Shown here piece by piece: positions 16,508 to 24,741 of a DNA stretch of 32,604 bases (the stretch's first letter is position 1; every line of letters begins with the position of its first letter). A program made the position numbers and the translations under genes. Origin of the DNA: an uncultured Clostridia bacterium (GTDB taxonomy: Bacteria; Bacillota; Clostridia; Christensenellales; UBA3700); the NCBI GenBank assembly GCA_947175555.1, contig CAMWNK010000017.1:1-32604 (forward strand), written 5' to 3'. The notes under the pieces are model-generated. The model saw only the letters and a list, made by a program, of their open reading frames with translations, did not search any database and was not told the DNA's origin.

Positions 16508-16605
16508 CGGCGATAGCAACCGATGCTATGACATATCGCCGCATATTTTACTTTATTATCAATATTATCTATGACCGCAAAGCCGCTTGATTTTACCCTT
16601 TGCGG
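16508..16605 (-). promoter_or_regulatory. Structured intercistronic leader before argF
   Basis: The argD-argF gap holds two dyads. CGGCGATA/TATCGCCG (16508-16541) lies about 10 nt upstream of the argF ribosome site and overlaps an alternative ATAGCA/TGCTAT stem. CCGCAAAG/CTTTGCGG (16575-16605) overlaps an alternative AGCCGC/GCGGCT pairing. Neither is followed by a T-tract. They could be RNA-processing or stability elements, or control argF translation; this is inference. Confidence 0.45.
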
Positions 16606-16654
16606 CTCAAGGCAATTACTGTGTGTGTGCTCGCCTTATAAATAACGCGCCGAC

Positions 16655-17809
16655 TTACTTGGCAATAGCCGATATAAGTCTGTCAATGCCCTCTTGCAAG
16701 TCCTTATCGCTTATAGTAAGAGGAGGCAACAGCCTTATCTTATCTTTAGCCGTGAGCACGAGCACGCCCTCTTGTATACAATCCTTGAGCACGTCGGACG
16801 CAGCCTTATTCTTAAGCCTTATGCCAAGCATCATTCCAAGACCGTCCACGCCGTCCACGCCGCTGCAACCTTGCAACTTAGAGACAATGTACTTACCCTT
16901 GCGCTCGACTTCCTTAAGCGCGGCGTCATCCAATCTGCCAAGCACTTCAAGCGCGCCCGCGCACACGACGGGATTGCCGCCGAACGTAGTGCCGTGAGTA
17001 CCGAAAGTAAGAGTATCGGCGCACTTTTCGCCAACGAGCATAGCTCCTATAGGCAGTCCCGCGCCAAGCCCCTTTGCAAGCGTAGTGATATCAGGCAATA
17101 TGCCGTAGTGCTCGGACGCGAGCAGCTTGCCCGTCCTTCCTATGCCCGTCTGCACCTCGTCGGCAATCAACAATATATCGCGCTCATCGCACAGCTGCTT
17201 GAGCTGAGCAATAAACTCTTTATCCGTAGGGATTACGCCGCCTTCGCCCTGTACAAACTCCACCATTACGGCGCATACTCCGTCAATAGCGGCTATCTCA
17301 TCGATATTCTTATCCGCATACTTAAAGCCGTCGTTGAAGGGGAAGAAATAGTTGTGGAATACGTCCTGCCCCGTAGCTGTAAGCGTCGCCATAGTCCTGC
17401 CGTGGAAGGAGTTGCGCAGCGTTACTATTACGTCCCTGCCCCTGCCGTACTTGTCGAACGAATACTTGCGCGCCGTCTTTATCGCAGCCTCGTTGGCTTC
17501 CGCCCCGCTGTTGCCGAACATTGCCTTTAGGTATCCGCTGCGCTGACAAAGCGTCTTGGCAAGAGCGGCGCACGGCTGCGTGTAATAGAGATTGGACGCA
17601 TGTTGAAGCGCATTGAGCTGAGCTGTAACCGCGCCTATCCAGCCGCTGTCGCAATACCCCAGACTATTGACGCCTATGCCGCTGCCAAGGTCGATATACT
17701 CCTTGCCGCTATCGTCTACGCAACGAGAGCCGCTGCCGCTTACGATTGCGACGCCGTATCTGTTATAAGTGCCTACTACGTACGTCTTATCCGTAGTCTT
17801 GATATCCAT
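16655..17809 (-). CDS. argD: Acetylornithine aminotransferase
   Basis: The 384-residue class-III PLP aminotransferase converts N-acetylglutamate semialdehyde to N-acetylornithine. The PLP lysine is Lys246 (in LAKGLGAG); also present are GNSGAEANEAAIK (phosphate binding), the NSFHGRT loop, EFVQGEGGV and the ADEVQTGIGRTG segment with the cofactor-contacting Asp. Length is normal. It lies 21 nt after argB with GGAG 9 nt before the ATG. Related 4-aminobutyrate or succinylornithine enzymes share the motifs; the operon context fixes the call. Confidence 0.96.
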   Translation of the reverse strand: MDIKTTDKTYVVGTYNRYGVAIVSGSGSRCVDDSGKEYIDLGSGIGVNSLGYCDSGWIGAVTAQLNALQHASNLYYTQPCAALAKTLCQRSGYLKAMFGNSGAEANEAAIKTARKYSFDKYGRGRDVIVTLRNSFHGRTMATLTATGQDVFHNYFFPFNDGFKYADKNIDEIAAIDGVCAVMVEFVQGEGGVIPTDKEFIAQLKQLCDERDILLIADEVQTGIGRTGKLLASEHYGILPDITTLAKGLGAGLPIGAMLVGEKCADTLTFGTHGTTFGGNPVVCAGALEVLGRLDDAALKEVERKGKYIVSKLQGCSGVDGVDGLGMMLGIRLKNKAASDVLKDCIQEGVLVLTAKDKIRLLPPLTISDKDLQEGIDRLISAIAK

Positions 17810-17830
17810 GACATTTATCTCCGCAAAAAT

Positions 17831-18694
17831 TTATTTGAAGAGCGTACCGACGCCCTCGCTGGTAAGCATGTCTATCAGTATGGCGTGCGGTATACGCCCG
17901 TCTATGATAATCGACTGCTTAACTCCGCGTCTTACTGCCTCGACGCAACACTGCACCTTGGGAATCATGCCGCCCGATATAATGCCCTGTCTCTCCAGAT
18001 TGGGCACGTCGGAGACGTTGACCTCGCTGATAAGAGTGTCCTCGTCGTTCCTATCCATAAGCAGACCGCGTATGTCGGTCATAAGCACAAGGTTCTCCGC
18101 CCCAAGAGCGGATGCTATGCGAGACGCCGCCGTGTCGGCGTTGATATTGTATATCTTGCCGCTCTTGTCGCCCGATACCGTGGCAATGACGGGAATATAT
18201 CCGTTATTCAGCGCGTTGAGAATAGGCGCGGGATCGACAGACTCCACCTCGCCTACGTTGCCGAGGTCTGCGCCCTCTTTCTTTTTAGCCTTAATCATGC
18301 CGCCGTCAATACCGCACAGTCCCAAAGCCTTGCCGCCGCACGCTTGCAACTTATTGACAAGCCCCTTATTGACCTTGCCCGCAAGCACCTGCAATACGAT
18401 ATCGGCAGTCTCATCGTCGGTATAGCGCAATCCACCCACGAATACGGGCTTCTTGCCTATCTTGGACAGCATGTCGTTGATTTCCGGTCCGCCGCCGTGT
18501 ACGAGCACCACTCTCACTCCGATAAGCGAGAGCATGACGATATCGTGCATCACCGCGTCCTTCAACTGCTCGGAAAGCATTGCGTTGCCGCCGTACTTGA
18601 CAACGACTATCTTGCCGTAATATCTCTGGATATAGGGCAACGCGCCGCTGAGTATATCCGCCTTGGTCTTGGTCTCTACTGTATTAACATCCAT
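17831..18694 (-). CDS. argB: Acetylglutamate kinase
   Basis: The 287-residue amino-acid kinase phosphorylates N-acetylglutamate. Seen: KYGGNAM (33-39), HGGGPEIN, and a DITTD-type region near the C-terminal half. I choose ATG 18694: GAGGG lies 7 nt upstream and the argJ stop is 10 nt away, whereas the longer frame to 18724 overlaps argJ. About 27 residues precede the first catalytic strand, an N-terminal helix that E. coli ArgB lacks. In Pseudomonas and Thermotoga this helix builds the hexamer inhibited by arginine. Arginine-sensitive control is therefore likely, and fits the cyclic pathway with argJ. Confidence 0.95.
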   Translation of the reverse strand: MDVNTVETKTKADILSGALPYIQRYYGKIVVVKYGGNAMLSEQLKDAVMHDIVMLSLIGVRVVLVHGGGPEINDMLSKIGKKPVFVGGLRYTDDETADIVLQVLAGKVNKGLVNKLQACGGKALGLCGIDGGMIKAKKKEGADLGNVGEVESVDPAPILNALNNGYIPVIATVSGDKSGKIYNINADTAASRIASALGAENLVLMTDIRGLLMDRNDEDTLISEVNVSDVPNLERQGIISGGMIPKVQCCVEAVRRGVKQSIIIDGRIPHAILIDMLTSEGVGTLFK

Positions 18695-18704
18695 AATAAC
18701 GCCC

Positions 18705-19919
18705 TCAGGTGCGGTAATCCGCATTGATTTTCACGTACTCGTACGTAAGGTCGCAACCCCACGCTACCGCCTTGCCGTCTCCGTCGTTGCAGTTGACGCA
18801 TATCCTTACCTCGCTCTCGAGCAGCACGCGCTTTGCAACCGTCTCGTCAAAGTCTACTCCGTTGCCGCCTCTGCACACGGCGACCGCGCCAGCAGACGAG
18901 ACGATGTCAACGTCAACCTTATTAATATCGAAACTTGCGTCGGCATATCCGATTGCGCACAGTATCCTGCCCCAGTTGGCGTCGGAGGCAAATATTGCCG
19001 CCTTAAGCAACGACGAGCATACAACGCTCTTGGCTATCTTCTTGGCAACGCCCTTATCGGGAGCGCCCTCCACGTGGCACTCGAGCAACTTGGTCGCGCC
19101 CTCTCCGTCTGCGGCTATCGCCTTGGATATATCTTCCAGCACGGCAGTGAGCGCTGCCTTGAAGGCATCGTATTCCGCTCCCTCCGCGGTTATCTCGGGC
19201 ATTCCGCTCAAGCCAGAAGCCATAATTGTAAGCATATCGTTGGTAGAGGTATCGCCGTCTATACTTACCATATTAAGCGTGTCTTCCACACTGTCTTTAA
19301 GCGCGCGAGCAAGCATGTCGGGCGATATCGCCGCATCGGTAGTAACAAAGGCGAGCAGCGTTGCCATATTGGGATGTATCATTCCGCTGCCCTTTGCCAT
19401 GCCGCCCACAGTAACGGTATATCCGCCTATTTCGCATGTGCGAGCAAATTCCTTAATGCGGGTATCGGTAGTCATTATAGCCCTTGCAGCCACTGTATTG
19501 CCCTTATATGACAGACCTGCCGCAAGCGCAGGCATACCGCTGACTATGGGCTGAATAGGCAATATCTGACCTATCACTCCCGTAGACGCAACGATTACGT
19601 CCTCTGCCTTAACGCCCGTATGACGCTCCACCAGCCGACACATCTCTTCCGCCTTAGCAACGCCGTCGGCATTGCAAGTATTGGCATTGCCGCTGTTGCA
19701 CACTATTGCTTGCGCCTTGCCGTCGGCAAGATGATCGCGCGTAACGCTTATCGGCGCGCCTTTAACCTTATTGGTAGTATAGACCGCCGCCGCAGAGCAA
19801 AGACAGTCCGCAACGACGAGCGCCAAGTCTTCCTTGGTCTTATTCTTCCTTATTCCGCAGTGCACGCCGTAAGCCTTAAAGCCCTTAGCCGCGCACACGC
19901 CTCCCAATATGCTTTCCAT
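18705..19919 (-). CDS. argJ: Glutamate N-acetyltransferase / ornithine acetyltransferase
   Basis: The 404-residue Ntn-type enzyme moves the acetyl group from N-acetylornithine to glutamate, making the pathway cyclic. It self-cleaves before Thr187 in the MATLLAF motif (ATLL), which is intact, as is KGSGMIHPN just before it. ATG 19919 is used: AGGAG is 5 nt upstream, and residues from here (ILGGVCAAKGF) match the family. The frame is open another 58 codons back through argC, an overlap artefact. Whether it also uses acetyl-CoA (bifunctional form) cannot be told; no argA is in the window. Confidence 0.96.
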   Translation of the reverse strand: MESILGGVCAAKGFKAYGVHCGIRKNKTKEDLALVVADCLCSAAAVYTTNKVKGAPISVTRDHLADGKAQAIVCNSGNANTCNADGVAKAEEMCRLVERHTGVKAEDVIVASTGVIGQILPIQPIVSGMPALAAGLSYKGNTVAARAIMTTDTRIKEFARTCEIGGYTVTVGGMAKGSGMIHPNMATLLAFVTTDAAISPDMLARALKDSVEDTLNMVSIDGDTSTNDMLTIMASGLSGMPEITAEGAEYDAFKAALTAVLEDISKAIAADGEGATKLLECHVEGAPDKGVAKKIAKSVVCSSLLKAAIFASDANWGRILCAIGYADASFDINKVDVDIVSSAGAVAVCRGGNGVDFDETVAKRVLLESEVRICVNCNDGDGKAVAWGCDLTYEYVKINADYRT

Positions 19920-19927
19920 ATTATCTC

Positions 19928-20956
19928 CTAAAAAGAAGGGGGTATAAAGTCGAGTCCCCTGTCTTCGGGCAAGCCGAAGAGTAAATTCATATTCTGCACA
20001 GCCTGTCCTGCCGCGCCCTTTACCATATTGTCTATAGTCGATACTATTACGGCTCTGCCCGTCCTCTCGTCGAGGTGTAGCGATATGTCGCAATAGTTGG
20101 ACTGCCTTACGTTGCGCAAATTGGCAACTTCGCCCAAGGGCAATACTCTGACGAACTTCTCCCTGCTGTACTTACCGATATATAAATCGTACAGCTCGCT
20201 CAAAGATATCTTTTTGCTCAAATCCACGTAGCACGTAGATATAATACCCCTGTTGAGAGGAAGCAAATGCGGCACGAACGTGATGCGGATATCTCTGCCC
20301 GCAAGCGCGCTCAAGGTCTGCTCTATCTCGGGCGTATGCCTGTGCGATGCGACCTTATAGGGTGCAAAAGCCTCGTTACAGTTGGGATAATGAGTATTGT
20401 CGCTCAGCCCCTTACCCGCGCCCGTAACGCCCGACTTGGAGTCGATAATTATACCCTTGTCCAATCCTGCCTCTACTACGGGAGCAAGCGCAAGCGCAAC
20501 GGAAGTGGGATAGCACCCCGGGTTGCCTACAATCTCCGCGCCCGATATCTTATCCCTGTGCAGCTCGGGTATGCAATATACGCTGCGCAAGTGCAACTGA
20601 GGATAGTTGTATTTCTTGCCGTACCATTGCTCATACACCTTAGCGTCGTCAAGGCGAAAATCTGCGCCGAGGTCTATGAACTTAACTCCCTTTTCCACAC
20701 ATTTCGCGGCAGGAATTTCGCTGAGTCCGTGAGGAAGAGAGGCAAACACCACGTCGCACATATCCGCAATATCCTCTCCGCCGCCCAGCGTCATATCGCA
20801 TATGCCGCGAAGAGAAGGATATATTTCGCTGAGTTTCTTACCCTCGTAACTGACTGAAGATATCGCGGATATCTCAGTATCGGGATGCGAAAGAAGGATA
20901 CGCACGAGTTCTACTCCCGCATAGCCCGTAGCTCCGATTATACCTGCTCTTATCAT
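19928..20956 (-). CDS. argC: N-acetyl-gamma-glutamyl-phosphate reductase
   Basis: The 342-residue NADPH-dependent reductase makes N-acetylglutamate semialdehyde. The Rossmann motif GATGYAG (8-14) and the catalytic Cys148 in GNPGCYPT are present, with the downstream SGVTGAGK and a conserved HRHTPEI segment. GAGGT lies 4-5 nt before the ATG. It has its own promoter (20999-21027) in the 112-nt gap after argH, so argC-argF may also be read independently of argGH. The gap to argJ is 8 nt. Confidence 0.97.
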   Translation of the reverse strand: MIRAGIIGATGYAGVELVRILLSHPDTEISAISSVSYEGKKLSEIYPSLRGICDMTLGGGEDIADMCDVVFASLPHGLSEIPAAKCVEKGVKFIDLGADFRLDDAKVYEQWYGKKYNYPQLHLRSVYCIPELHRDKISGAEIVGNPGCYPTSVALALAPVVEAGLDKGIIIDSKSGVTGAGKGLSDNTHYPNCNEAFAPYKVASHRHTPEIEQTLSALAGRDIRITFVPHLLPLNRGIISTCYVDLSKKISLSELYDLYIGKYSREKFVRVLPLGEVANLRNVRQSNYCDISLHLDERTGRAVIVSTIDNMVKGAAGQAVQNMNLLFGLPEDRGLDFIPPSF

Positions 20957-20998
20957 AAATACCTCTAATTATACATGCGCATTATTTTATACGTACAC

Positions 20999-21027
20999 AT
21001 ACTATCACTTAACGCCGACTTTATCAA
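20999..21027 (-). promoter_or_regulatory. Internal promoter before argC
   Basis: On the minus strand: -35 TTGATA (21022-21027), 17-nt spacer, -10 TAGTAT (20999-21004) with an extended TGA in front. The block ATACTATCACTT (plus strand, 20999-21010) is identical to 23797-23808 at the argG promoter. Confidence 0.6.
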
Positions 21028-21068
21028 ACGATTGGTTGCCCTATTGGATAAATCTTGACGCAATATGC

Positions 21069-22457
21069 TTATTTACTTCTCTTTAAGTCCAACGCGGCGC
21101 GAAGAGCCTTGATTTCTTCTTCCACCGCTTGCGGCGCAGGTCCGCCCTTAGAGCAGCGTCTCATAACGCAGTTGATAAGCTCTATTGCCTCGTAGACGTC
21201 CTCATCAAACAGCTCGCACGCCTTCTTATACTCTTGAAGAGGGAGAGTATCGAGCGTCAGACCTTGGTCCGAGCACACTGCCACCAACGTGCCAACGACC
21301 TTATACGCCGTACGGAAAGGCAAGCCTTTCTTTACAAGATAATCGGCGCAGTCGGTAGCGTTGATAAAGCCCTTATTGCCTGCCTTGAGCATATTGCCTT
21401 TATTGACCGTCATGGTAGCAAGCATAGGTATCAGCGTACTTACGCATAGCTTCACACTGTCGCAAGCGTCGAATATCGCCTCTTTATCTTCCTGCATGTC
21501 CTTATCGTAGGCAAGCGGCAATCCCTTCATCATCACAAGCAAAGACATATTGTCGCCTATCACTCTGCCCGCCTTGCCGCGTATCAATTCCGCTATATCG
21601 GGATTCTTCTTCTGCGGCATAATCGACGAACCTGTGGCGTAAGCGTCGTCCAGCTCAATGAATTTGAACTCCCAAGAGCACCACAGTATTATCTCTTCCG
21701 CCATGCGCGATAAGTGCACGGACGCAATAGATAGGTCGGATGCAAGCTGCATTACGAAATCCCTATCGCTCACTCCGTCCAAAGAATTGCCGCACGGTCT
21801 GTCGAATCCCAGCCGAGACGCAGTAAAATCCCTGTCTATATCGTAAGTAGTACCCGCCAAGGCGCAACTGCCGAGCGGACACTCATTCATAAGAGATACG
21901 GTATTATCCAGTCTCGTTACGTCTCTGACAAGCATCTCCGCATAGGCGCAAAGATGATGAGCAAAGGTGATGGGCTGAGCGCGTTGCAGATGCGTATACC
22001 CGGGCATAACCGTGCGGGTGTGCTTGCTTGCGATATCTATCAGTGTATCGGCAAGAGATATGATGAGACTTTTTATCTCGGCGGCTTCCTTCCTCAGATA
22101 CAGACGCAAGTCGAGCGCAACTTGATCGTTGCGAGAGCGCGAGGTGTGCAATCTCTTGCCCGCATCGCCGATACGCGAGGTGAGCTCCGCCTCAATAAAC
22201 ATATGGATATCTTCCGCGCTCTCGTCAATAGCAAGCGCGCCGCAAAGCAAATCCTTCCTTATCTGCTCAAGACCTTGCGTTATCTTATCGCAATCTTGCC
22301 AAGGTATGATGCCCTGCTTTGCAAGCATAGTCGCATGCGCAATGCTGCCCGATATATCTTCTTCGGCCATACGGCAGTCAAAGCGGATAGAGGAGTTGAA
22401 ATCGTTTACCCTCTCATCCAGCTGCTTGCCGAATCTGCCTGCCCACATCTTATCCAT
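21069..22457 (-). CDS. argH: Argininosuccinate lyase
   Basis: The 462-residue fumarase/aspartase superfamily enzyme splits argininosuccinate into arginine and fumarate. Seen: the WAGRF N-terminus, TSRSRNDQ, TPGYTHLQRAQP-type segment (written MPGYTHLQ here) and the superfamily signature GSSIMPQKKNPD with Ser277-Ser278 of the catalytic loop. Length matches the family (about 460). AGGG sits 7 nt before the ATG. It follows argG by 73 nt; that gap has an imperfect stem (ACGC-GCGCT/AGCGC-GCGT, 22476-22520). Confidence 0.97.
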   Translation of the reverse strand: MDKMWAGRFGKQLDERVNDFNSSIRFDCRMAEEDISGSIAHATMLAKQGIIPWQDCDKITQGLEQIRKDLLCGALAIDESAEDIHMFIEAELTSRIGDAGKRLHTSRSRNDQVALDLRLYLRKEAAEIKSLIISLADTLIDIASKHTRTVMPGYTHLQRAQPITFAHHLCAYAEMLVRDVTRLDNTVSLMNECPLGSCALAGTTYDIDRDFTASRLGFDRPCGNSLDGVSDRDFVMQLASDLSIASVHLSRMAEEIILWCSWEFKFIELDDAYATGSSIMPQKKNPDIAELIRGKAGRVIGDNMSLLVMMKGLPLAYDKDMQEDKEAIFDACDSVKLCVSTLIPMLATMTVNKGNMLKAGNKGFINATDCADYLVKKGLPFRTAYKVVGTLVAVCSDQGLTLDTLPLQEYKKACELFDEDVYEAIELINCVMRRCSKGGPAPQAVEEEIKALRAALDLKRSK

Positions 22458-22530
22458 ATTCTATCCCTTTAATAGACGCATGCGCTCCCGTCCCATAGTA
22501 AGAGGCGGAAGCGCGAGCGTAATAAGTAAA

Positions 22531-23754
22531 TTATTTCTTTTTGGCTATCTTGGCCTTCATCATAGCCTGCACCTTGATGGGCAGTCCGAAAAGATTGATA
22601 AAGCCCGCGCTATCCTTCTGATCGTAGCACTCGTCCTCGTCGAAGGTAGCTATATCCTCGTCATACAGGCTGTAAGGAGAAGTAACGCCTGCGTTGACTA
22701 TATTGCCCTTATACAGCTTGAGCTTTACGCTGCCTGTAACATAGGTCTGCGTGCTGTCCACGAACGCGGACAATGCTTCGCGCAAAGGAGTGAACCACTG
22801 ACCGTTATACACGATATCGGCAAACTTAACCGCCACATGCTGCTTGAACCTCTGAGTCTCTTTATCGAGGCAGATGCTCTCAAGTATCTCGTGCGCGGCA
22901 TATAAAATCGTGCCGCCGGGAGTCTCGTACACGCCCCTCGACTTCATGCCTACAAGCCTGTTTTCCACGATATCGGCTATACCTATGCCGTTCTTGCCGC
23001 CGAGTTCGTTGAGCTTGGCTATTATATCGCTGCCCTTCATCTTGACTCCGTCTACGGATACGGCTACGCCCTTCTCAAAGCCGAGCGTAACGTAGGTAGG
23101 CTTATCGGGAGCCTTCTCGGGAGTAACGCCCAACTCTAAAATCTTATCATAGTCGGGCTCGTTGGCGGGATCCTCGAGATCAAGTCCCTCGTGCGAGAGG
23201 TGCCACAAGTTCTTATCCTTGCTATAGTTGGTCTCGCGGGTGATGTTGAGAGGAATGTTATGCGCTTCGGCATAGTCAATCTCCTCGTCGCGGCTCTTGA
23301 TATCCCATATCCTCCAAGGCGCGATTATCTTCATATCGGGAGCAAAAGCCTTGATAGCAAGCTCGAACCTTACCTGATCGTTGCCCTTGCCCGTGCAGCC
23401 GTGGCAGATTGCGTCCGCGCCCTCTGCAAGCGCGATTTCCACTATCTTCTTGGCAATTATAGGACGCGCAAACGACGTACCGAGCAGATACTTGCCCTCG
23501 TACACCGCTCCCGCCTTAACGGTAGGCATAATGTAATCGTCGACAAACTCGTCTGTAAGGTCGGCAATATACAGTTTGCTCGCGCCGGTCTTTTTAGCTT
23601 TCTCTTCCAAGCCCTTGAGCTCTGTGCCCTGTCCCACGTTGCCGGCTACAGCTACGACTTCGCAGTTATCGTAATTTTCTTTAAGCCACGGTATTATTAT
23701 TGAGGTGTCCAGACCTCCCGAATACGCTAAGACTACTTTCTTTATCTTATCCAT
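22531..23754 (-). CDS. argG: Argininosuccinate synthase
   Basis: The 407-residue enzyme joins citrulline and aspartate using ATP. The N-terminal ATP pyrophosphatase loop SGGLDTS (12-18) is intact, with the family segments [13 protein letters not shown] and APWR later. AAAGGAG lies 8 nt before the ATG. It is the first gene of the arginine run argG-argH-argC-argJ-argB-argD-argF and is divergent from a TetR regulator. Its promoter overlaps an 18-bp dyad. Confidence 0.97.
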   Translation of the reverse strand: MDKIKKVVLAYSGGLDTSIIIPWLKENYDNCEVVAVAGNVGQGTELKGLEEKAKKTGASKLYIADLTDEFVDDYIMPTVKAGAVYEGKYLLGTSFARPIIAKKIVEIALAEGADAICHGCTGKGNDQVRFELAIKAFAPDMKIIAPWRIWDIKSRDEEIDYAEAHNIPLNITRETNYSKDKNLWHLSHEGLDLEDPANEPDYDKILELGVTPEKAPDKPTYVTLGFEKGVAVSVDGVKMKGSDIIAKLNELGGKNGIGIADIVENRLVGMKSRGVYETPGGTILYAAHEILESICLDKETQRFKQHVAVKFADIVYNGQWFTPLREALSAFVDSTQTYVTGSVKLKLYKGNIVNAGVTSPYSLYDEDIATFDEDECYDQKDSAGFINLFGLPIKVQAMMKAKIAKKK

Positions 23755-23793
23755 TTTATTATCTCCTTTACTTAGCTTGTCGCCATTGACATT

Positions 23794-23822
23794 ATAATAC
23801 TATCACTTGATTACAAAATCAA
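23794..23822 (-). promoter_or_regulatory. argG promoter
   Basis: On the minus strand: -35 TTGATT (23817-23822), 17-nt spacer, -10 TATTAT (23794-23799). A second -10 reading, TAGTAT three bases upstream, sits in the 12-bp block shared with the argC promoter. Confidence 0.65.
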
Positions 23823-23823
23823 G
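23806..23823. promoter_or_regulatory. Operator-like dyad over the argG -35 box
   Basis: CTTGATT-ACAA-AATCAAG is a perfect 7-bp inverted repeat covering the -35 and part of the spacer. It is a candidate site for a dimeric repressor, either the divergent TetR protein or an arginine regulator encoded elsewhere. Confidence 0.45.
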
Positions 23824-23959
23824 CGTTTTCAGCATAAATATTCATTATTTTTATCTGATTTTTATTGTTTATGCAATTATTAATGTATAAATGTATATTT
23901 ATGCGCATATTTTTACATTCATGAATAATATCCTCTCCGCCTGCCGCAGTGGCCATAAG
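23824..23959. promoter_or_regulatory. AT-rich regulatory gap between argG and tetR, with possible ARG-box-like sites
   Basis: No gene is seen. AGCATAAATATTCA (23831-23844) matches an ArgR/AhrC 14-bp box (TGAAT-wwww-ATTCA) except for two bases in the left half. ATTCATGAAT (23917-23926) is a palindrome of the same half-sites without the spacer. AATGTATA is repeated in tandem at 23882-23897. Binding by ArgR is inference; no argR is in the window. Confidence 0.35.
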
Positions 23960-23989
23960 TTGACAAGCAATGGCTGTAAGTGATATTGT
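23960..23989 (+). promoter_or_regulatory. Possible promoter of the tetR-peptidase-fucosidase unit
   Basis: Plus strand: -35 TTGACA (23960-23965), 18-nt spacer, -10 TATTGT (23984-23989) with extended TGA. GCCAT/ATGGC half-sites (23953-23974) flank the -35 and could serve autoregulation. The leader to the tetR ATG is about 145 nt. Confidence 0.45.
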
Positions 23990-24141
23990 ATAACTGCATA
24001 CGGGTAATAGGTGCCAATACATTTTTATAGGCAAAATCTCTCTATTCCCTCAAGCCGCCGCATAACGCGTCAATCCCTACCGCCGATAAAAACACATCGC
24101 TTATAGCGTGCCTTGTGTTTGATACCCATATGGGAGGTTAT

Positions 24142-24738
24142 ATGCCGCAAGTTAAAAATCAGCGCGACAAACGCAGCGTACGCACCAGAAAGCTCATCAG
24201 GAACGCCCTCATGAAGCTGAGCGTACTCAAAGATTTCGATTCTATTACCGTAACGGACGTTACTCAAGAGGCAGGAATCAACCGCTCGACGTTTTATCTG
24301 CATTATACGGACATCCCGTCCGTGCTTAACGACGTGGAGAACAGCGTAATCGATACGCTTGCCGACGTATTCAACGGGTGCGATCCGCTCCAGATACCTC
24401 ACAATCCATATCCGTTTTTCAGCACTATGACCGCAAAGGCGGAGGCTGACGAGGAGTTTTGCAGATTTATATTCGACTCTTCTCTATCCGCATCTTTTAC
24501 CGTTAAACTTACAAAAAGGATAATCGATGCAGTATGCAAAAGGCTGCAATCCAAATTCCCTTCTGCCGATGTCGCGCGCCTCAACATGACGGTAACTTTT
24601 ATAGTAGCGGGCTTAGTGGGCGTGTATACGGAATGGTTCAGAGACAGAAAGGACATAACTTTGGAAGAGCTGTGCCGCGTAGCCGCATCGCTTGTATCGC
24701 AAGGCTATGCAGCGGTAGTAAGCTCCGCAATAGGTTGA
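24142..24738 (+). CDS. TetR/AcrR family transcriptional regulator
   Basis: The 198-residue protein has the TetR N-terminal DNA-binding domain: RTRKLIRNALMKL, then the helix-turn-helix ITVTDVTQEAGINRSTFYLHY (about 35-55). An all-helical C-terminal ligand/dimer domain follows, whose end resembles the TetR C-terminal group seen in DhaS-like regulators. ATG 24142 is chosen because GGGAGG lies 4 nt upstream; an in-frame ATG at 24115 lacks a ribosome site. It is divergent from argG and 3 nt ahead of a peptidase gene. Likely targets are its own promoter and those beside it; ligand unknown. Confidence 0.88.
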   Translation: MPQVKNQRDKRSVRTRKLIRNALMKLSVLKDFDSITVTDVTQEAGINRSTFYLHYTDIPSVLNDVENSVIDTLADVFNGCDPLQIPHNPYPFFSTMTAKAEADEEFCRFIFDSSLSASFTVKLTKRIIDAVCKRLQSKFPSADVARLNMTVTFIVAGLVGVYTEWFRDRKDITLEELCRVAASLVSQGYAAVVSSAIG

Positions 24739-24741
24739 TAT

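Noticed and set aside
16490..16519. TTG start for argF
   Set aside because: It would place the ribosome site GGAG inside the coding region; ATG 16489 matches the family.
19920..20093. 58-codon extension of argJ into argC
   Set aside because: An SD site (AGGAG) precedes 19919, the extension overlaps the argC coding region, and it has no family similarity.
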